In this document: one piece after another, positions 47,061 through 56,774 of the stretch
How the letters are laid out: the number at the start of each line of letters is the position of its first letter
How positions within the stretch are numbered: position 1 is the first letter of the stretch
Assembly: GCF_003350005.1 (NCBI RefSeq)
Contig: NZ_QLKS01000002.1
Coordinates: 62,001 to 126,000, forward strand
Origin: Psychrobacter proteolyticus
Lineage (GTDB): Bacteria > Pseudomonadota > Gammaproteobacteria > Pseudomonadales > Moraxellaceae
Length of the DNA stretch: 64,000 bases
Reading direction: 5' to 3'
Notes under the pieces: model-generated
The model's input: only the letters and a program-made list of their open reading frames with translations
What the model was told of the DNA's origin: nothing
The model's database searches: none
Translations under genes and position numbers: made by a program

Positions 47061-47259
47061 GGGATCGCCAGTAATACTGATACCAATCTCAAAATCATAA
47101 CTTTTAGACAGTAGTTCTCAAAACAGTAGCTTTTAAACCACAGCTTTTAAAGAATAGGTTCAAAGGTTAGTCGTTACAGATGAGTTATTCAAGTAATGAC
47201 GATTTTGAGTTTGGTACAAGCTTACAAGGTCTCTATACGTATGACACGGTAATGATAAT

Positions 47260-48936
47260 ATGATCACAACGCCAGATGCGTCTGTTAGTCAGAACGATAC
47301 TGTCAATGACGGTGTTAATGACCAGCAGGCTGTCAGCCAAGACCACGCCCTTCGTAAACGTATTATCTCGAAATCAGTCTTAGGGCTGATTTCGTTGTTT
47401 ATGCTAGTACCGATTTGGATCGTGTTGCTGTCGTGGACTCAACCAGTGGCAGAGATTTGGACACATATGGCAGACTATGTCCTGCCGCAAGTGCTTAAAA
47501 ACACGGCAATTTTATTGCTTATGGTGACTGTCGTTTCAGGCACTATTGGTACTGCTTTGGCTTGGGTCACTAGTATGTATCGCTTCCCCGGTCAGCGTTT
47601 CTTTTCGTGGGCGTTGATGTTGCCACTTGCCATCCCTGCTTATGTATTGGCATTTGTCACTATCGGCATTGTTGATTTCAGTGGGCCGTTACAGACAGCT
47701 CTGCGCGATTCCGGTATTAGTACTGCCATACCGTCGATAAGGAATGTATGGGGCGCAGGCTTGGTATTGTCGCTAGCGTTTTACCCTTATGTATATCTGC
47801 TAGCGCGTCAGGCATTTTTATCACAAGGCAGACGAGCGATAGAAGCGGGGCAGATGCTAGGTTTGAGTCGTAGCCGTGTATTTTTCCGATTGGCATTACC
47901 GCAGGCACTGCCTTGGATCATTGGCGGCTTGTTGCTCGCTAGTATGGAAACCTTAGCGGATTTCGGTGCAGTATCGGTATTTAATGTCGATACTTTTACT
48001 ACCGCCATTTATAAAGCGTGGTTTGGTTTTTTCAGTTTGACCACAGCAGCTCAGCTAGCAGCCTTGCTCATTGGTGTGATCTTTATCGTGGTATTGTTTG
48101 AGCAGTATTGGCAAGCTAAGCGTGGTAGCTCACTTACCCAAGGTAGCAGCCAACGCTTTGACGCTAGTAAACCTGCCAAACTGGCCATGACACTGCTGTG
48201 TACGCTCATTTTTTTAATCGCCTTCTTAATTCCTTTCTTACAGCTTATCTATTGGACAGCACTGAATTTTCGCCAAGATTTTGATGCACGTTACATTGAT
48301 TTTGTCACCAACAGCCTCATGATTGCTAGTATGACCACGCTGTTTATTGCCTTTTTGGCCATTATCATTGCGTGGATCAAACGGCAGTATCCTGATAAAT
48401 CGACTAAGCTAATGACCACTTTAGCCAATCTAGGCTATGTCGTACCTGGAACTGTGTTGGCGGTAGGGATATTTATACCTATTGCGTGGCTTGATAATCA
48501 AATGATTGCGTTTGGTATCACATCACAGCAAGTGCTCTCTGGCAGTGTCATTGTTATGCTACTGGCGCTATCGACACGTTTTATGACGGTGAGTTTTCAA
48601 CCAGTTGACAGACAATTGCAGCGATTGACAGTCAATCAAGAGGCGGCTGCAAAATTACTTAGCGACAGTCCTTATCAGCGCTGGCGTCATGTGATGCTGC
48701 CTGTACTTAGCCCCGGTGTATTAACCGCATTATTGATGGGCTTTGTCGAAGTGATGAAAGAGATGCCCATTACGCTGATGACACGGCGTCAAGGCTGGGA
48801 TACGCTTGCAGTACGGGTGTTTGAAATGACGAGCGAAGGCATGTGGGGACGAGCCGCATTACCGAGCTTACTAATTGTGCTGGTTGGTTTGCTCCCTGTT
48901 TGGATATTACTGCGTCAAAGCGACAAACACAGCTAG
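47260..48936 (+). CDS. fbpB: Iron(III) ABC importer permease, fused two-domain type
   Basis: A 558-residue inner-membrane permease containing two permease halves with about twelve helices. Each half has an EAA-type coupling loop: AGQMLGLSRSRVFFRLALPQALPWIIGG in the first and AAKLLSDSPYQRWRHVMLPVLSPGVLTA in the second. This double layout is typical for FbpB/SfuB/FutB iron permeases. It lies 199 bases after fbpA and 88 bases before the ATPase; whether the three are one transcript is inferred. The first 30 residues are polar. Confidence 0.93.
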   Translation: MITTPDASVSQNDTVNDGVNDQQAVSQDHALRKRIISKSVLGLISLFMLVPIWIVLLSWTQPVAEIWTHMADYVLPQVLKNTAILLLMVTVVSGTIGTALAWVTSMYRFPGQRFFSWALMLPLAIPAYVLAFVTIGIVDFSGPLQTALRDSGISTAIPSIRNVWGAGLVLSLAFYPYVYLLARQAFLSQGRRAIEAGQMLGLSRSRVFFRLALPQALPWIIGGLLLASMETLADFGAVSVFNVDTFTTAIYKAWFGFFSLTTAAQLAALLIGVIFIVVLFEQYWQAKRGSSLTQGSSQRFDASKPAKLAMTLLCTLIFLIAFLIPFLQLIYWTALNFRQDFDARYIDFVTNSLMIASMTTLFIAFLAIIIAWIKRQYPDKSTKLMTTLANLGYVVPGTVLAVGIFIPIAWLDNQMIAFGITSQQVLSGSVIVMLLALSTRFMTVSFQPVDRQLQRLTVNQEAAAKLLSDSPYQRWRHVMLPVLSPGVLTALLMGFVEVMKEMPITLMTRRQGWDTLAVRVFEMTSEGMWGRAALPSLLIVLVGLLPVWILLRQSDKHS

Positions 48937-49024
48937 TAACAGCAAAGCTAATAGAAATAATTTGACATAAGTTTAACAGCACACGCGTAGTGTCAGCTAT
49001 ATTATAATTTGCTCTGTTTTATCG

Positions 49025-50386
49025 ATGGTTTTACTTACTAATAGCGAACTGGTACCGTCTATGTACACTGATTCAATGAACGACTCAACAAATTCTAAGT
49101 CAGAAAAGGCTCGGGCTAATCACATGCCTGTAGCAAAATCACCACTGTCACAAAATAGAATCAATCCAGTTCAGCCGAATAAAACTGTAGAGCAGAGCAA
49201 TACCTCACAACAAAATACTGAGAAACATATCGCGACAGATCCTTACTTTAGTGTACAAAACCTCATCGTAGGCTATGACGATACTATGGTCGTCAACGGT
49301 CTATCGTTGATGCTGGAGCAAGGAGAGATTGGTTGCTTCTTGGGTTATAGCGGCTGCGGGAAGACAACAGCGCTACGAGCAATCGCGGGACTGGAGCAAA
49401 GTCGCGGCGGCACTATTTATCTAAATAATCAACGCTTAACAGAGAAAACTGCTCGCCAATCATTTGCAGTGGCGCCAGCCAAGCGTGGCATGGGTATGGT
49501 GTTTCAAGACTATGCTCTGTTTGGTCATCTAAGCGTGGCAAAGAACATCGCCTTTGGTCTGAATAAATGGTCAGCTGCTGACAAAAAAGCTCGAGTGGCT
49601 GAGATGCTAAGCTTAGTCGAATTGGCTGAGCATGCGGATAAACGTCCCAATGAGCTCTCTGGTGGTCAGCAGCAACGCGTGGCTCTCGCAAGAGCGCTAG
49701 CACCTAAACCAAAACTACTATTACTTGATGAGCCGTTCTCTAATCTAGATGTGGTACTGCGTGAATCATTGGCAATGAATGTCCGTGATATCCTCAAACG
49801 TACCAATACTACAGCGATTTTGGTCACTCATGATCAAAATGAAGCGTTTGCGCTAGCGGATAAAGTAGGGGTAATGGATAAAGGACGATTGGTTCAGTGG
49901 GCGCGACCAAGTGAGCTGTATCATGAGCCTATCAGTCCTTTTGTCGCTGAATTCGTAGGCGAAGGCGCGATGATAGACGGCATTATCAAAGAAGGTCATG
50001 TTGAGACGGCGCTAGGTAATATCTATCGTCGCATGGAAGTCTATGACGAATCAGGCCAGCCACAGTACTGCGAATATGATTATCCAAATGGCACACCGAT
50101 CAAAGTACTCGTGCGCCCTGATGACATCATTCATGATGACGACAGTACACAGACAGCTTTAGTTATTGGACGTGTATTTCGCGGTGCCAACTACTTGTAC
50201 CGTCTGCAGTTAGATGACGGACAGACTGTCTTATCCTTGGTTGCGAGCCATCATAATCATGCAATCGGCTCGCATATTGGCATTTTGCCTTTGCTAGAGC
50301 ATGTCGTAGTCTTTGATGAAAAAGACATCAATGCCACTACTTGGTCAGAATACGATAGGTCATTGAGAATGGATGAAGAGGTTTAG
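49025..50386 (+). CDS. fbpC: Iron(III) ABC importer ATPase
   Basis: The 453-residue ATPase energises uptake. ABC motifs: Walker A GYSGCGKTT (about residues 107-115), signature LSGGQQQRVALARAL, Walker B LLLLDEPFSNLD, and the switch His in VTHDQNEA. A C-terminal TOBE-like regulatory domain follows (about 330-445). The first 75 residues are a polar Ser/Asn/Gln-rich extension not found in typical FbpC. ATG 49025 lacks a clear ribosome site; ATG 49061 and 49076 are alternatives, but all keep most of the extension. It closes the importer cluster. Confidence 0.92.
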   Translation: MVLLTNSELVPSMYTDSMNDSTNSKSEKARANHMPVAKSPLSQNRINPVQPNKTVEQSNTSQQNTEKHIATDPYFSVQNLIVGYDDTMVVNGLSLMLEQGEIGCFLGYSGCGKTTALRAIAGLEQSRGGTIYLNNQRLTEKTARQSFAVAPAKRGMGMVFQDYALFGHLSVAKNIAFGLNKWSAADKKARVAEMLSLVELAEHADKRPNELSGGQQQRVALARALAPKPKLLLLDEPFSNLDVVLRESLAMNVRDILKRTNTTAILVTHDQNEAFALADKVGVMDKGRLVQWARPSELYHEPISPFVAEFVGEGAMIDGIIKEGHVETALGNIYRRMEVYDESGQPQYCEYDYPNGTPIKVLVRPDDIIHDDDSTQTALVIGRVFRGANYLYRLQLDDGQTVLSLVASHHNHAIGSHIGILPLLEHVVVFDEKDINATTWSEYDRSLRMDEEV

Positions 50387-50419
50387 TAGTATTCATCATT
50401 CATAGGCAATCGTCTAAAT

Positions 50420-51289
50420 TTACCGTTTAGCCAAAATGTGTAAGTAACGACCAAGCCATTTGTACGGCTCTAATTGTGAGTAGCGTAACTCCATTCTGAT
50501 CACTGCATCTGGGTCGTTATGACCGCCACGTTTGAGCGGTGCATAGTCATGAAACACCCGTAAACCACTGCTACGTACCGTCTGATAATCATGCGCTTTG
50601 AGCCACGACTCGACTTCTTCTTTGGCCACGGGATGATTGGGTGTCAGACTTTTCTTGTTGTCTGCCTTATAGTCTGTATTATCGAGTAGATTAAAATTTC
50701 CCATGATAAGGTTACGATAATCAAAGCTTGCAGGATTATAAAAGCACAAAGATAGCGCGCCATCATCTGTTAGATATTGATCAAAAAAGTCCATGACTGC
50801 CGCTGGTTCTGCCAACCATTCAAGTAGCGCGTGCGACATAATCAAATCAAATTTTTCTGTCTCTGTCTCTGTCTCTGTCTCTGTCTGAGCCAGTTTTTCT
50901 TCAAGCGCTTGATAAGGGCAAACATACCATGTGATGTCTAGCTTTTTATCAATTTTTTCTGCGCTCGCTTTCGCCTTCTCAAGCATATTTGCTGATATAT
51001 CATTGATGACTACGCTATGACCTTGAGTAGCAAGTTCTATCGCAATTTGCGCAAGCCCTGCACCCACATCCAAGATACGTAAAGGTCGCCCAAGCGCCTC
51101 ACTCATCTGTGCACTATATTCAAAAATATCACGGCGTAGCACGGCCAATCGAATCTCGCCTTTTAAACCGCCATAGACCTTTTTCTCGAAATGATCGGCA
51201 ATGGCATCGAAGCTACGATCTTCTCGATCGACTTCTGGTAATATAGAGCGGTTTAAGTCAGGTTGTCTGTCTTGATGTTCAGTTGTCAT
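50420..51289 (-). CDS. cmoM: tRNA 5-carboxymethoxyuridine methyltransferase CmoM
   Basis: CmoM methylates cmo5U34 to mcmo5U34 in wobble-uridine tRNAs. The 289-residue SAM enzyme starts with SFDAIADHFEKKVYGGLKGEIRLAVL, has the SAM-binding LRILDVGAGLAQIAIELA, and the LIMSHALLEWLAEPAAVMDFF block; the C-terminal RVFHDYAPL and LEPYKWLGRYLHILAKR are CmoM-specific. An in-frame (CTGTCT)5 repeat at 50857-50886 encodes alternating Thr-Glu between the SAM region and the catalytic core. It is convergent with the iron ATPase, the stops 33 bases apart. Confidence 0.9.
   Translation of the reverse strand: MTTEHQDRQPDLNRSILPEVDREDRSFDAIADHFEKKVYGGLKGEIRLAVLRRDIFEYSAQMSEALGRPLRILDVGAGLAQIAIELATQGHSVVINDISANMLEKAKASAEKIDKKLDITWYVCPYQALEEKLAQTETETETETEKFDLIMSHALLEWLAEPAAVMDFFDQYLTDDGALSLCFYNPASFDYRNLIMGNFNLLDNTDYKADNKKSLTPNHPVAKEEVESWLKAHDYQTVRSSGLRVFHDYAPLKRGGHNDPDAVIRMELRYSQLEPYKWLGRYLHILAKR
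50857..50886. repeat. Hexanucleotide tandem repeat (CTGTCT)5
   Basis: Five perfect CTGTCT units, read on the + strand, lie inside cmoM and encode Glu-Thr pairs on the minus strand. Because the unit is six bases, copy-number change would alter the loop length without shifting the frame. Confidence 0.95.
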
Positions 51290-51345
51290 AAGGCGTTCAG
51301 ATCAATAGATGAGAGATTGAGAGCAATAAAAATATCCAATATAGC

Positions 51346-51627
51346 CTAGCGTTTCAAACCTCTGTTAATTACCCATTTAAAAACGACCTTCGCTAAAACA
51401 ATAACCACAAATACGACGATAACAAACACCCACATACCATTGCCTTGTAGGTTTTCTTGGTAGGCTTTTGACAAGTATGCTGACAAAGCCATAGCGGCTA
51501 AAAGTGCTCCCCAACGGACATAAGGGACAGCGCGATTGTTATGGTTAGGAAAGCTAGCAACATAATCGCTCGAAAAGCTGTATAGCACCATTGCTAAAAT
51601 CCAAACAATTGCAAGAATGATATCCAT
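51346..51627 (-). CDS. Small inner-membrane protein
   Basis: A 93-residue protein with three hydrophobic segments (about residues 1-17, 40-58 and 67-87) and a basic C-terminus (KWVINRGLKR), which predicts a cytoplasmic tail. An AGG lies upstream of the start. I do not recognise a named family; similar small proteins occur next to unrelated genes. It is transcribed in the same direction as cmoM, 56 bases upstream, so the two may be one operon. Confidence 0.7.
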   Translation of the reverse strand: MDIILAIVWILAMVLYSFSSDYVASFPNHNNRAVPYVRWGALLAAMALSAYLSKAYQENLQGNGMWVFVIVVFVVIVLAKVVFKWVINRGLKR

Positions 51628-51864
51628 AATAAAAGTAGCCTGTTAGGTCGTTATGTAAGTGCTATAAAAGATGAGGTAGTGTAGCGTTTAGAATTTTTTT
51701 GTCCAGTATCACTAAAAAATAATCGCATCAAAGTGGTTTAAATCACAATGTGTTCATGAGAATAATATGACTTTGAAAACAGTATGCTTATTAAAGAATT
51801 ATGATTGTAAAAAAAGCATGCTCATGAAAACAATCAGTTCACGTCAGAGACAGTTGTAGGTTTT

Positions 51865-51914
51865 GTTGTATTGGCTAAATATTCTAAGCATCTTAGTTGT
51901 TTGGCCAATACAAC
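51865..51914. repeat. Long nested inverted repeat (possible RNA hairpin)
   Basis: GTTGTATTGGC (51865-51875) is perfectly complementary to GCCAATACAAC (51904-51914). The next six bases inside also pair with G-T pairs, and the tip holds a CTAAG/CTTAG stem around CAT. The hairpin spans 50 bases in a 467-base gap. No T-run follows, so it is not an ordinary terminator. Confidence 0.6.
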
Positions 51915-52026
51915 TTATATGCAAACCACGTATGAGCCCTATGCTCAAGATTTTAGCGTTAAATTAAATGTCATGTTGAATTGTAGATAGAAATATAAGT
52001 ATCCACTCAGTTAGTCAAAATAAATC

Positions 52027-52054
52027 TTGTCGATCTGTAGCTAATGAGTATAGT
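52027..52054 (+). promoter_or_regulatory. Promoter of the small exported protein gene
   Basis: TTGTCG (52027-52032) and TATAGT (52049-52054), spacer 16, lie about 40 bases before the start codon. Confidence 0.55.
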
Positions 52055-52094
52055 ATTTTTCTATTTAATATCCATCAGATACGGAGAATAAACA

Positions 52095-52274
52095 ATGAAA
52101 TCAATCAGCACAGCGCTACTCGCCCTAGTATTTGCCTTCACATCTATGAGCCAAGCCCAAGCTCGAAATACGCCTTGTTCAGGTAAAATGGGCGGGGTGT
52201 CTCATTGCTCAGCAGATGGTAAGTTCGTCTGTGAAAATGGCAAAATCAGCCAATCAAAAAAAACCTGTCATTAG
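52095..52274 (+). CDS. Small exported Cys-rich protein (59 residues)
   Basis: A short gene with a signal peptide (MKSISTALLALVFAFTSMSQA, probable cleavage after AQA) and a mature part of about 36 residues with four cysteines (in TPCSGKMGG, SHCSADGKF, FVCENG and KTCH) that could form two disulfides. CGGAGA precedes ATG 52095 at good spacing, and a TTGTCG/TATAGT promoter lies upstream. The CSGKMGGVSHC...GKFVCENGKISQSKKTC pattern recurs in small secreted proteins of Acinetobacter and relatives, as I remember them. Function is unknown. Confidence 0.8.
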   Translation: MKSISTALLALVFAFTSMSQAQARNTPCSGKMGGVSHCSADGKFVCENGKISQSKKTCH

Positions 52275-52578
52275 AATTATTTTAGTGTGTGTCAATAATT
52301 CAAAATATCACTGTGAATGAACCGTCTAGCTTGATTTTAATGGCAGTCAAAGCCCCCTAAATCAGCAAATTTGTGCTAAAATAGCTTCTTTTATTAAACA
52401 TTGTTTTTAACAAAAACCGTATCACTATTTTCCTATTGTTTTGCACGTGTAGCAGTGTTTTTTTATGGTGTCTATTTTGGTCATGACTGCCCATTTATGT
52501 GGCAGTATTTTTATATGATCTATGGGTGCCATAAGCGATGTGTCAACGTTAGAAAAAAATGTGAGTGAAGGAGTGTAT
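52275..52578. other. gyrA upstream region
   Basis: About 300 bases that hold the extended -10 element listed separately and the gyrA leader. No gene seen; a minus-strand open frame at 52425-52607 overlaps the gyrA start and is rejected. Confidence 0.4.
52374..52382 (+). promoter_or_regulatory. Extended -10 element upstream of gyrA
   Basis: TGCTAAAAT combines the extended TGn motif with TAAAAT; no good -35 is present. Transcription would start near 52389, leaving a leader of about 190 bases. Confidence 0.4.
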
Positions 52579-55371
52579 ATGAGCGAATCGGTCAGTCCTA
52601 TTGGCATCGTAGATGAACTAAAGCAGTCGTATTTGGATTATGCGATGAGCGTGATCGTCTCGCGTGCGCTGCCTGATGTGCGTGATGGGTTCAAACCTGT
52701 ACACCGCCGCGTGATGTATGCCATGCACGTGCTATCAAACGATTATAACAAACCGTACAAAAAATCAGCACGTGTGGTCGGTGATGTTATCGGTAAGTAC
52801 CATCCACATGGCGATAGTGCCGTCTATGATGCCATCGTCCGTATGGCGCAGGATTTTAGCTTGCGCTATCCAATGGTTGATGGTCAAGGTAACTTTGGCT
52901 CGATCGATGATGATCCTCCGGCAGCGATGCGTTATACCGAAGTACGTATGACCAAACTGACCCACCAGATGCTCGCTGATTTGGACAAAGACACGGTCGA
53001 TTGGGAAGACAACTACGACGGCTCTGAGCGCATGCCAAGCGTGATGCCAGCGCGTATTCCTAACCTATTGGTCAATGGTGCGACGGGTATTGCCGTTGGT
53101 ATGGCGACCAATATGGCCCCGCATAACCTGACTGAAGTGATCAATGCTTGTTTGGCCTATGCTGAAAATCCACAAGTTTCAGCTGAAGAGTTGATGTCAC
53201 ATATTTCAGGTCCTGACTTCCCTACGGGCGGTATTATCTATGGTCGCGCGGGCATTTTAGATGCTTATCGTACGGGTAAAGGCCGTTTGCATATCCGTGG
53301 TCGCTATCATATCGAGCCGATGAGCAATGCTGGCGTTAACCGCGATCGTGAACGCATCGTATTTACCGAAGTACCTTATCAGGCCAACAAAGCCAAACTG
53401 ATTGAGCGTATCGCAGAGCTTGTTCGTGATAAAAAAATCGAAGGCATTAGCGAAATTCGTGATGAGTCTGATAAAGACGGTATGCGTATCGCTATTGATT
53501 TGCGTCGCGGTGAGACGGCTGAAGTTATTGTTAATAACCTATTTCTACAAACGCCACTAGAGTCTAGCTTTAGTATCAATATGGTGGCACTCGATAATGG
53601 TCAGCCAAAACTATTGACCTTGCGTCAGCTTATCGCTGCATTTGTTCGTCATCGTCAAGAAGTGGTAACACGTCGTACGATTTATGAATTGAACAAAGCC
53701 CGTGTTCGTGGGCATTTGTTAGAAGGTCTAACGGTCGCTCTAGCCAATATCGATGAGATTATTGCGACGATTAAAGCGTCAGCAAACCGTGGATTGGCTC
53801 GTGAAAGTCTATTAAATAATACATGGGGTTCAGGTAGCGTCGTTGCGATGCTTACAGCTGCTGGTAGTCAGTCAGTGCGTCCTGAGTTTATCGATGGCGA
53901 AGATCCTAAAGCGCCGTTTGGTCTGATCGAAGGCGAAGAGCGCTATCGCTTGTCACTTGAGCAGGTCAATGCGATTTTAGATATGCAATTGCATCGTTTG
54001 ACGGGTCTTGAGCAAGATAAATTGACCGAAGAATACCAAGACTTACTGCGTGAAATCGCACACTTAGAGTCTATTCTTGGCGATTTTGACAAGTTAATGG
54101 CGATTATCTCTAATGAGATGATTGAGATTCGCGATAACTTTGGTGATGAGCGCCGTACTGATATCATCGATTCACGTATGGACTTTAGTCGCGAAGACCT
54201 TATCCCTGAGCAAACGGTCGTTATGACGGTGTCGCGTACTGGCTATGCTAAGACTCAGCCGATTGATGACTATGTCGCACAAAAGCGCGGCGGTAAAGGT
54301 AAGTCTGCTACAGCAATGAAAGAAGACGATGTAATCGATCATTTAGTCGTGACATCAACGCATTCTACGGTACTGTGTTTCACTGATAGTGGACGTGTCT
54401 TTAGTCTACGTGGTTTTGAAGTGCCGATTGCCAGTCGCGGTGCTCGTGGTCGTCCATTGGTCAATCTAATTGGCCTAAATAGCGACGAAACCGTTACAAC
54501 CATACTACCAATTCCAAAAGTTGTGGAAGATACATCAGTAGTAAGTGAAGTATCAGAAGTAAGCAATGATGACGATTCGGTAGAAGATAGCAACCAAGCA
54601 GAGCCGCCTTTTGTATTCTTTGCCACGGCCAACGGTACAGTGAAGCGGGTAGAGCTGAAGCAGTTTGCCAATATTCGCTCGAACGGTTTGATTGCGGTTG
54701 GACTAGAAGACGGTGATAAATTGGTCAGCGCTCGTATCACTAACGGTAGCCAAGAAGTGATGTTGTTTGCTTCAAGTGGTAAAGCCATTCGTTTTGATGA
54801 GAATGATGCGCGTGCGATGGGCCGTACGGCTAAAGGCGTCCGCGGTATGCGTCTGGCTACTGATGAATTTATCAAATCATTGGTCGTTATCGAAGATGAT
54901 GTACGTGAAATCTTGATTGCTTGTGAAAACGGCTTTGGTAAACGTACCTTCATCGATGAGTTCAATACGCAAAATCGTGGTGGCGGCGGTGTGATCGCTA
55001 TCAAGACTAGCGAGCGTAATGGTGCGTTAGTACGAGCGACCAAGGTTGACTCTACTGATGATATTATTCTAATCTCTGATAAAGGCACATTGGTTCGTAC
55101 CCCAGTTGAGCATGTTGCTAGCTCTGGTCGTAATACGCAAGGCGTAACATTGATTCGTCTGTCAAAAGATGAAAAACTGGTTGCCATGGCGCGTGTTGAG
55201 CACGAAGAGAGCGATGACGAGCTTATTGATGCCATGAGAGAAGATGGTACGTTTGAGGTAGAAGGTCAAGAGCAGATAGATATTGATGCGACAACTGACA
55301 ATACCGCAACTACTGACGTCGATGATGCGATTGATATTGCAAACGACCATAAACCAAGTGACAATCTATAA
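52579..55371 (+). CDS. gyrA: DNA gyrase subunit A
   Basis: GyrA is the DNA-breaking subunit of gyrase. ATG 52579 is chosen over ATG 52522 because AAGGAG lies just before it and the protein starts like other GyrAs, giving 930 residues. Catalytic Tyr119 is in AAMRYTE. The quinolone-determining region [19 protein letters not shown] has Ser80 and Asp84, equivalent to E. coli Ser83 and Asp87, so it is of the wild type. The GyrA-box QKRGGKG is in the C-terminal wrapping domain. An acidic insert of about 25 residues ([20 protein letters not shown]) interrupts the C-terminal propeller, and the tail is acidic. Confidence 0.98.
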   Translation: MSESVSPIGIVDELKQSYLDYAMSVIVSRALPDVRDGFKPVHRRVMYAMHVLSNDYNKPYKKSARVVGDVIGKYHPHGDSAVYDAIVRMAQDFSLRYPMVDGQGNFGSIDDDPPAAMRYTEVRMTKLTHQMLADLDKDTVDWEDNYDGSERMPSVMPARIPNLLVNGATGIAVGMATNMAPHNLTEVINACLAYAENPQVSAEELMSHISGPDFPTGGIIYGRAGILDAYRTGKGRLHIRGRYHIEPMSNAGVNRDRERIVFTEVPYQANKAKLIERIAELVRDKKIEGISEIRDESDKDGMRIAIDLRRGETAEVIVNNLFLQTPLESSFSINMVALDNGQPKLLTLRQLIAAFVRHRQEVVTRRTIYELNKARVRGHLLEGLTVALANIDEIIATIKASANRGLARESLLNNTWGSGSVVAMLTAAGSQSVRPEFIDGEDPKAPFGLIEGEERYRLSLEQVNAILDMQLHRLTGLEQDKLTEEYQDLLREIAHLESILGDFDKLMAIISNEMIEIRDNFGDERRTDIIDSRMDFSREDLIPEQTVVMTVSRTGYAKTQPIDDYVAQKRGGKGKSATAMKEDDVIDHLVVTSTHSTVLCFTDSGRVFSLRGFEVPIASRGARGRPLVNLIGLNSDETVTTILPIPKVVEDTSVVSEVSEVSNDDDSVEDSNQAEPPFVFFATANGTVKRVELKQFANIRSNGLIAVGLEDGDKLVSARITNGSQEVMLFASSGKAIRFDENDARAMGRTAKGVRGMRLATDEFIKSLVVIEDDVREILIACENGFGKRTFIDEFNTQNRGGGGVIAIKTSERNGALVRATKVDSTDDIILISDKGTLVRTPVEHVASSGRNTQGVTLIRLSKDEKLVAMARVEHEESDDELIDAMREDGTFEVEGQEQIDIDATTDNTATTDVDDAIDIANDHKPSDNL

Positions 55372-55454
55372 TAGACTAACTATGCATAAGACGATGACGA
55401 GTAATAGTCTTGGTAATTAGCTTTTGAGTCTAGTCTCTTAGCATTTTTCTAGAA

Positions 55455-55494
55455 AAAAGCCTCTGACGTTATCGTCGGAGGCTTTTGTTTTTTT
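55455..55494 (+). terminator. Hairpin with T-run between gyrA and the first RarD-like gene
   Basis: AAAAGCCTCTGACG (55455-55468) pairs with CGTCGGAGGCTTTT (55473-55486, one G-T pair) around TTAT, followed by GTTTTTTT. It is probably the gyrA terminator. A close copy occurs at 56775-56816 before the second RarD-like gene. Confidence 0.88.
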
Positions 55495-55548
55495 AATTCT
55501 CATTTTTTCAATACTGTAAATAAGGTTCTATTTTTTAAGGCTGTTGTT

Positions 55549-56619
55549 ATGCTTACGACCAATCAAACTTTTCAGGGAACGGTTGCTTCGGTATTATCGA
55601 GCTTTTTATTCTCGATGATGTTTTTGTTTGGACTGTTTATGCTGCCCTTAACGGGGACGCAGGTGGCATCATGGCGTGTGCTCATGATGTTGCTCAGTTT
55701 GGTGATATTGGTCAGTTTGACTAAGCAGTGGCAACGTGTTTTTGATTATATAACGACGCTAAAGACACCGAAGGAGTGGCTAATATTTATACTACCTGCA
55801 CCAATCCTAGGTGGACAGATTTGGTTGTTTATGTGGGCGCCGGTCAATGGGTTTGGTCTCGATGTTACGTTGGGCTATTTTTTACTGCCGCTAGTGATGA
55901 TTGTGCTTGGTCGATTCTTTTACCATGAGTATATGAGCATCTTGCAGTGGGCTGCCGCAATATTTGCAGCGCTCGGCATCGGCTACGATATTGTTCAGTA
56001 TGGATCAGTATCTTGGGTGACACTGTTTGTATGCTTGGGTTATCCACCGTATTATCTGCTACGGCGCACCCTTTCTGTACCGCCCATTACAGGGTTACTG
56101 TTTGATTTGACGCTGTTGACACCAGTTGTGCTCATCGTGCTCTACATGACAGGCGGTTTTGATGTTGCGGCGCAAGACATGAAGTTCTGGTATCTGTTAC
56201 CGCTGCTTGGTGCTTTTAGTGCGCTTGCGATGTCGCTGACGATGATTGCCAGTAGCAAGCTGCCTGTTTCACTGTTTGGAGCGTTAAGTTATATCGAGCC
56301 AATGCTGTTATTCGTATTGTCTATCACAGTTCTGAGTCAAAGCCTTGAAGAAGGTGGTTCGCTCTTTATGTATGGCATGATTACGCTTGCGCTACTGGTT
56401 ATGATGGCTGATAGCATAAAAGGCTATCTCGTTCGTCAGCGTAATGATCGCTTGCATGGTTATAGAGAGCTTCAAATTGGCGGCTTCCCACCGCGTCGTC
56501 ATTTTATCAATCAGCGTATCGATGGCGTGCTAAAAGCCCATCGTTTTCGTAAGATTCGTCGTTACCAAAAGAAGATGGATAAGATACAGAAAAAAATAGA
56601 ACAACTTGATGCAAAATAA
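55549..56619 (+). CDS. RarD/EamA-family permease, copy 1
   Basis: A 356-residue membrane protein with about ten helices of the drug/metabolite transporter superfamily, closest in pattern to RarD (SSFLFSMMFLFGLFMLPL, GTQVASWRVL, MWAPVNGFGLDVTLGYFLLPLVMIVLGRFF, SALAMSLTMIASSKLPVSLFGALSYIEP). RarD substrates are not established. A 60-residue basic, partly coiled-coil tail (RFRKIRRYQKKMDKIQKKIEQL) is unusual for the family. AAGG precedes ATG 55549. A second copy of equal length follows directly. Confidence 0.88.
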   Translation: MLTTNQTFQGTVASVLSSFLFSMMFLFGLFMLPLTGTQVASWRVLMMLLSLVILVSLTKQWQRVFDYITTLKTPKEWLIFILPAPILGGQIWLFMWAPVNGFGLDVTLGYFLLPLVMIVLGRFFYHEYMSILQWAAAIFAALGIGYDIVQYGSVSWVTLFVCLGYPPYYLLRRTLSVPPITGLLFDLTLLTPVVLIVLYMTGGFDVAAQDMKFWYLLPLLGAFSALAMSLTMIASSKLPVSLFGALSYIEPMLLFVLSITVLSQSLEEGGSLFMYGMITLALLVMMADSIKGYLVRQRNDRLHGYRELQIGGFPPRRHFINQRIDGVLKAHRFRKIRRYQKKMDKIQKKIEQLDAK

Positions 56620-56774
56620 GCACTTACCTGCATTAAATTTACTCAATTCAGAAGTTTAGACACTAGATGAAAAGTGGCATTGCTTATTCATTCTGACTTT
56701 GACATAATGCCGACCATGATGTAAGCCTAACACATCAAAAGCGTTCAACTTAGATTGCGCGACGACCTTATATG

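Larger units (their letters stand above)
51628..52094. other. Intergenic region around the long inverted repeat
   Basis: Contains the nested hairpin at 51865-51914 and, near the right end, the promoter of the small exported protein gene. The rest is AT-rich; I see no gene in it. Confidence 0.4.

Noticed and set aside
47249..47266. Fur-box-like sequence at the start of the iron permease gene
   Set aside because: Only the first half matches; the second half shows no symmetry. Kept as a comment on the better site at 45789.
54339..55235. 298-residue open frame on the minus strand inside gyrA
   Set aside because: Ser/Thr-rich antisense shadow of the gyrA C-terminal region; no ribosome site and no family pattern.
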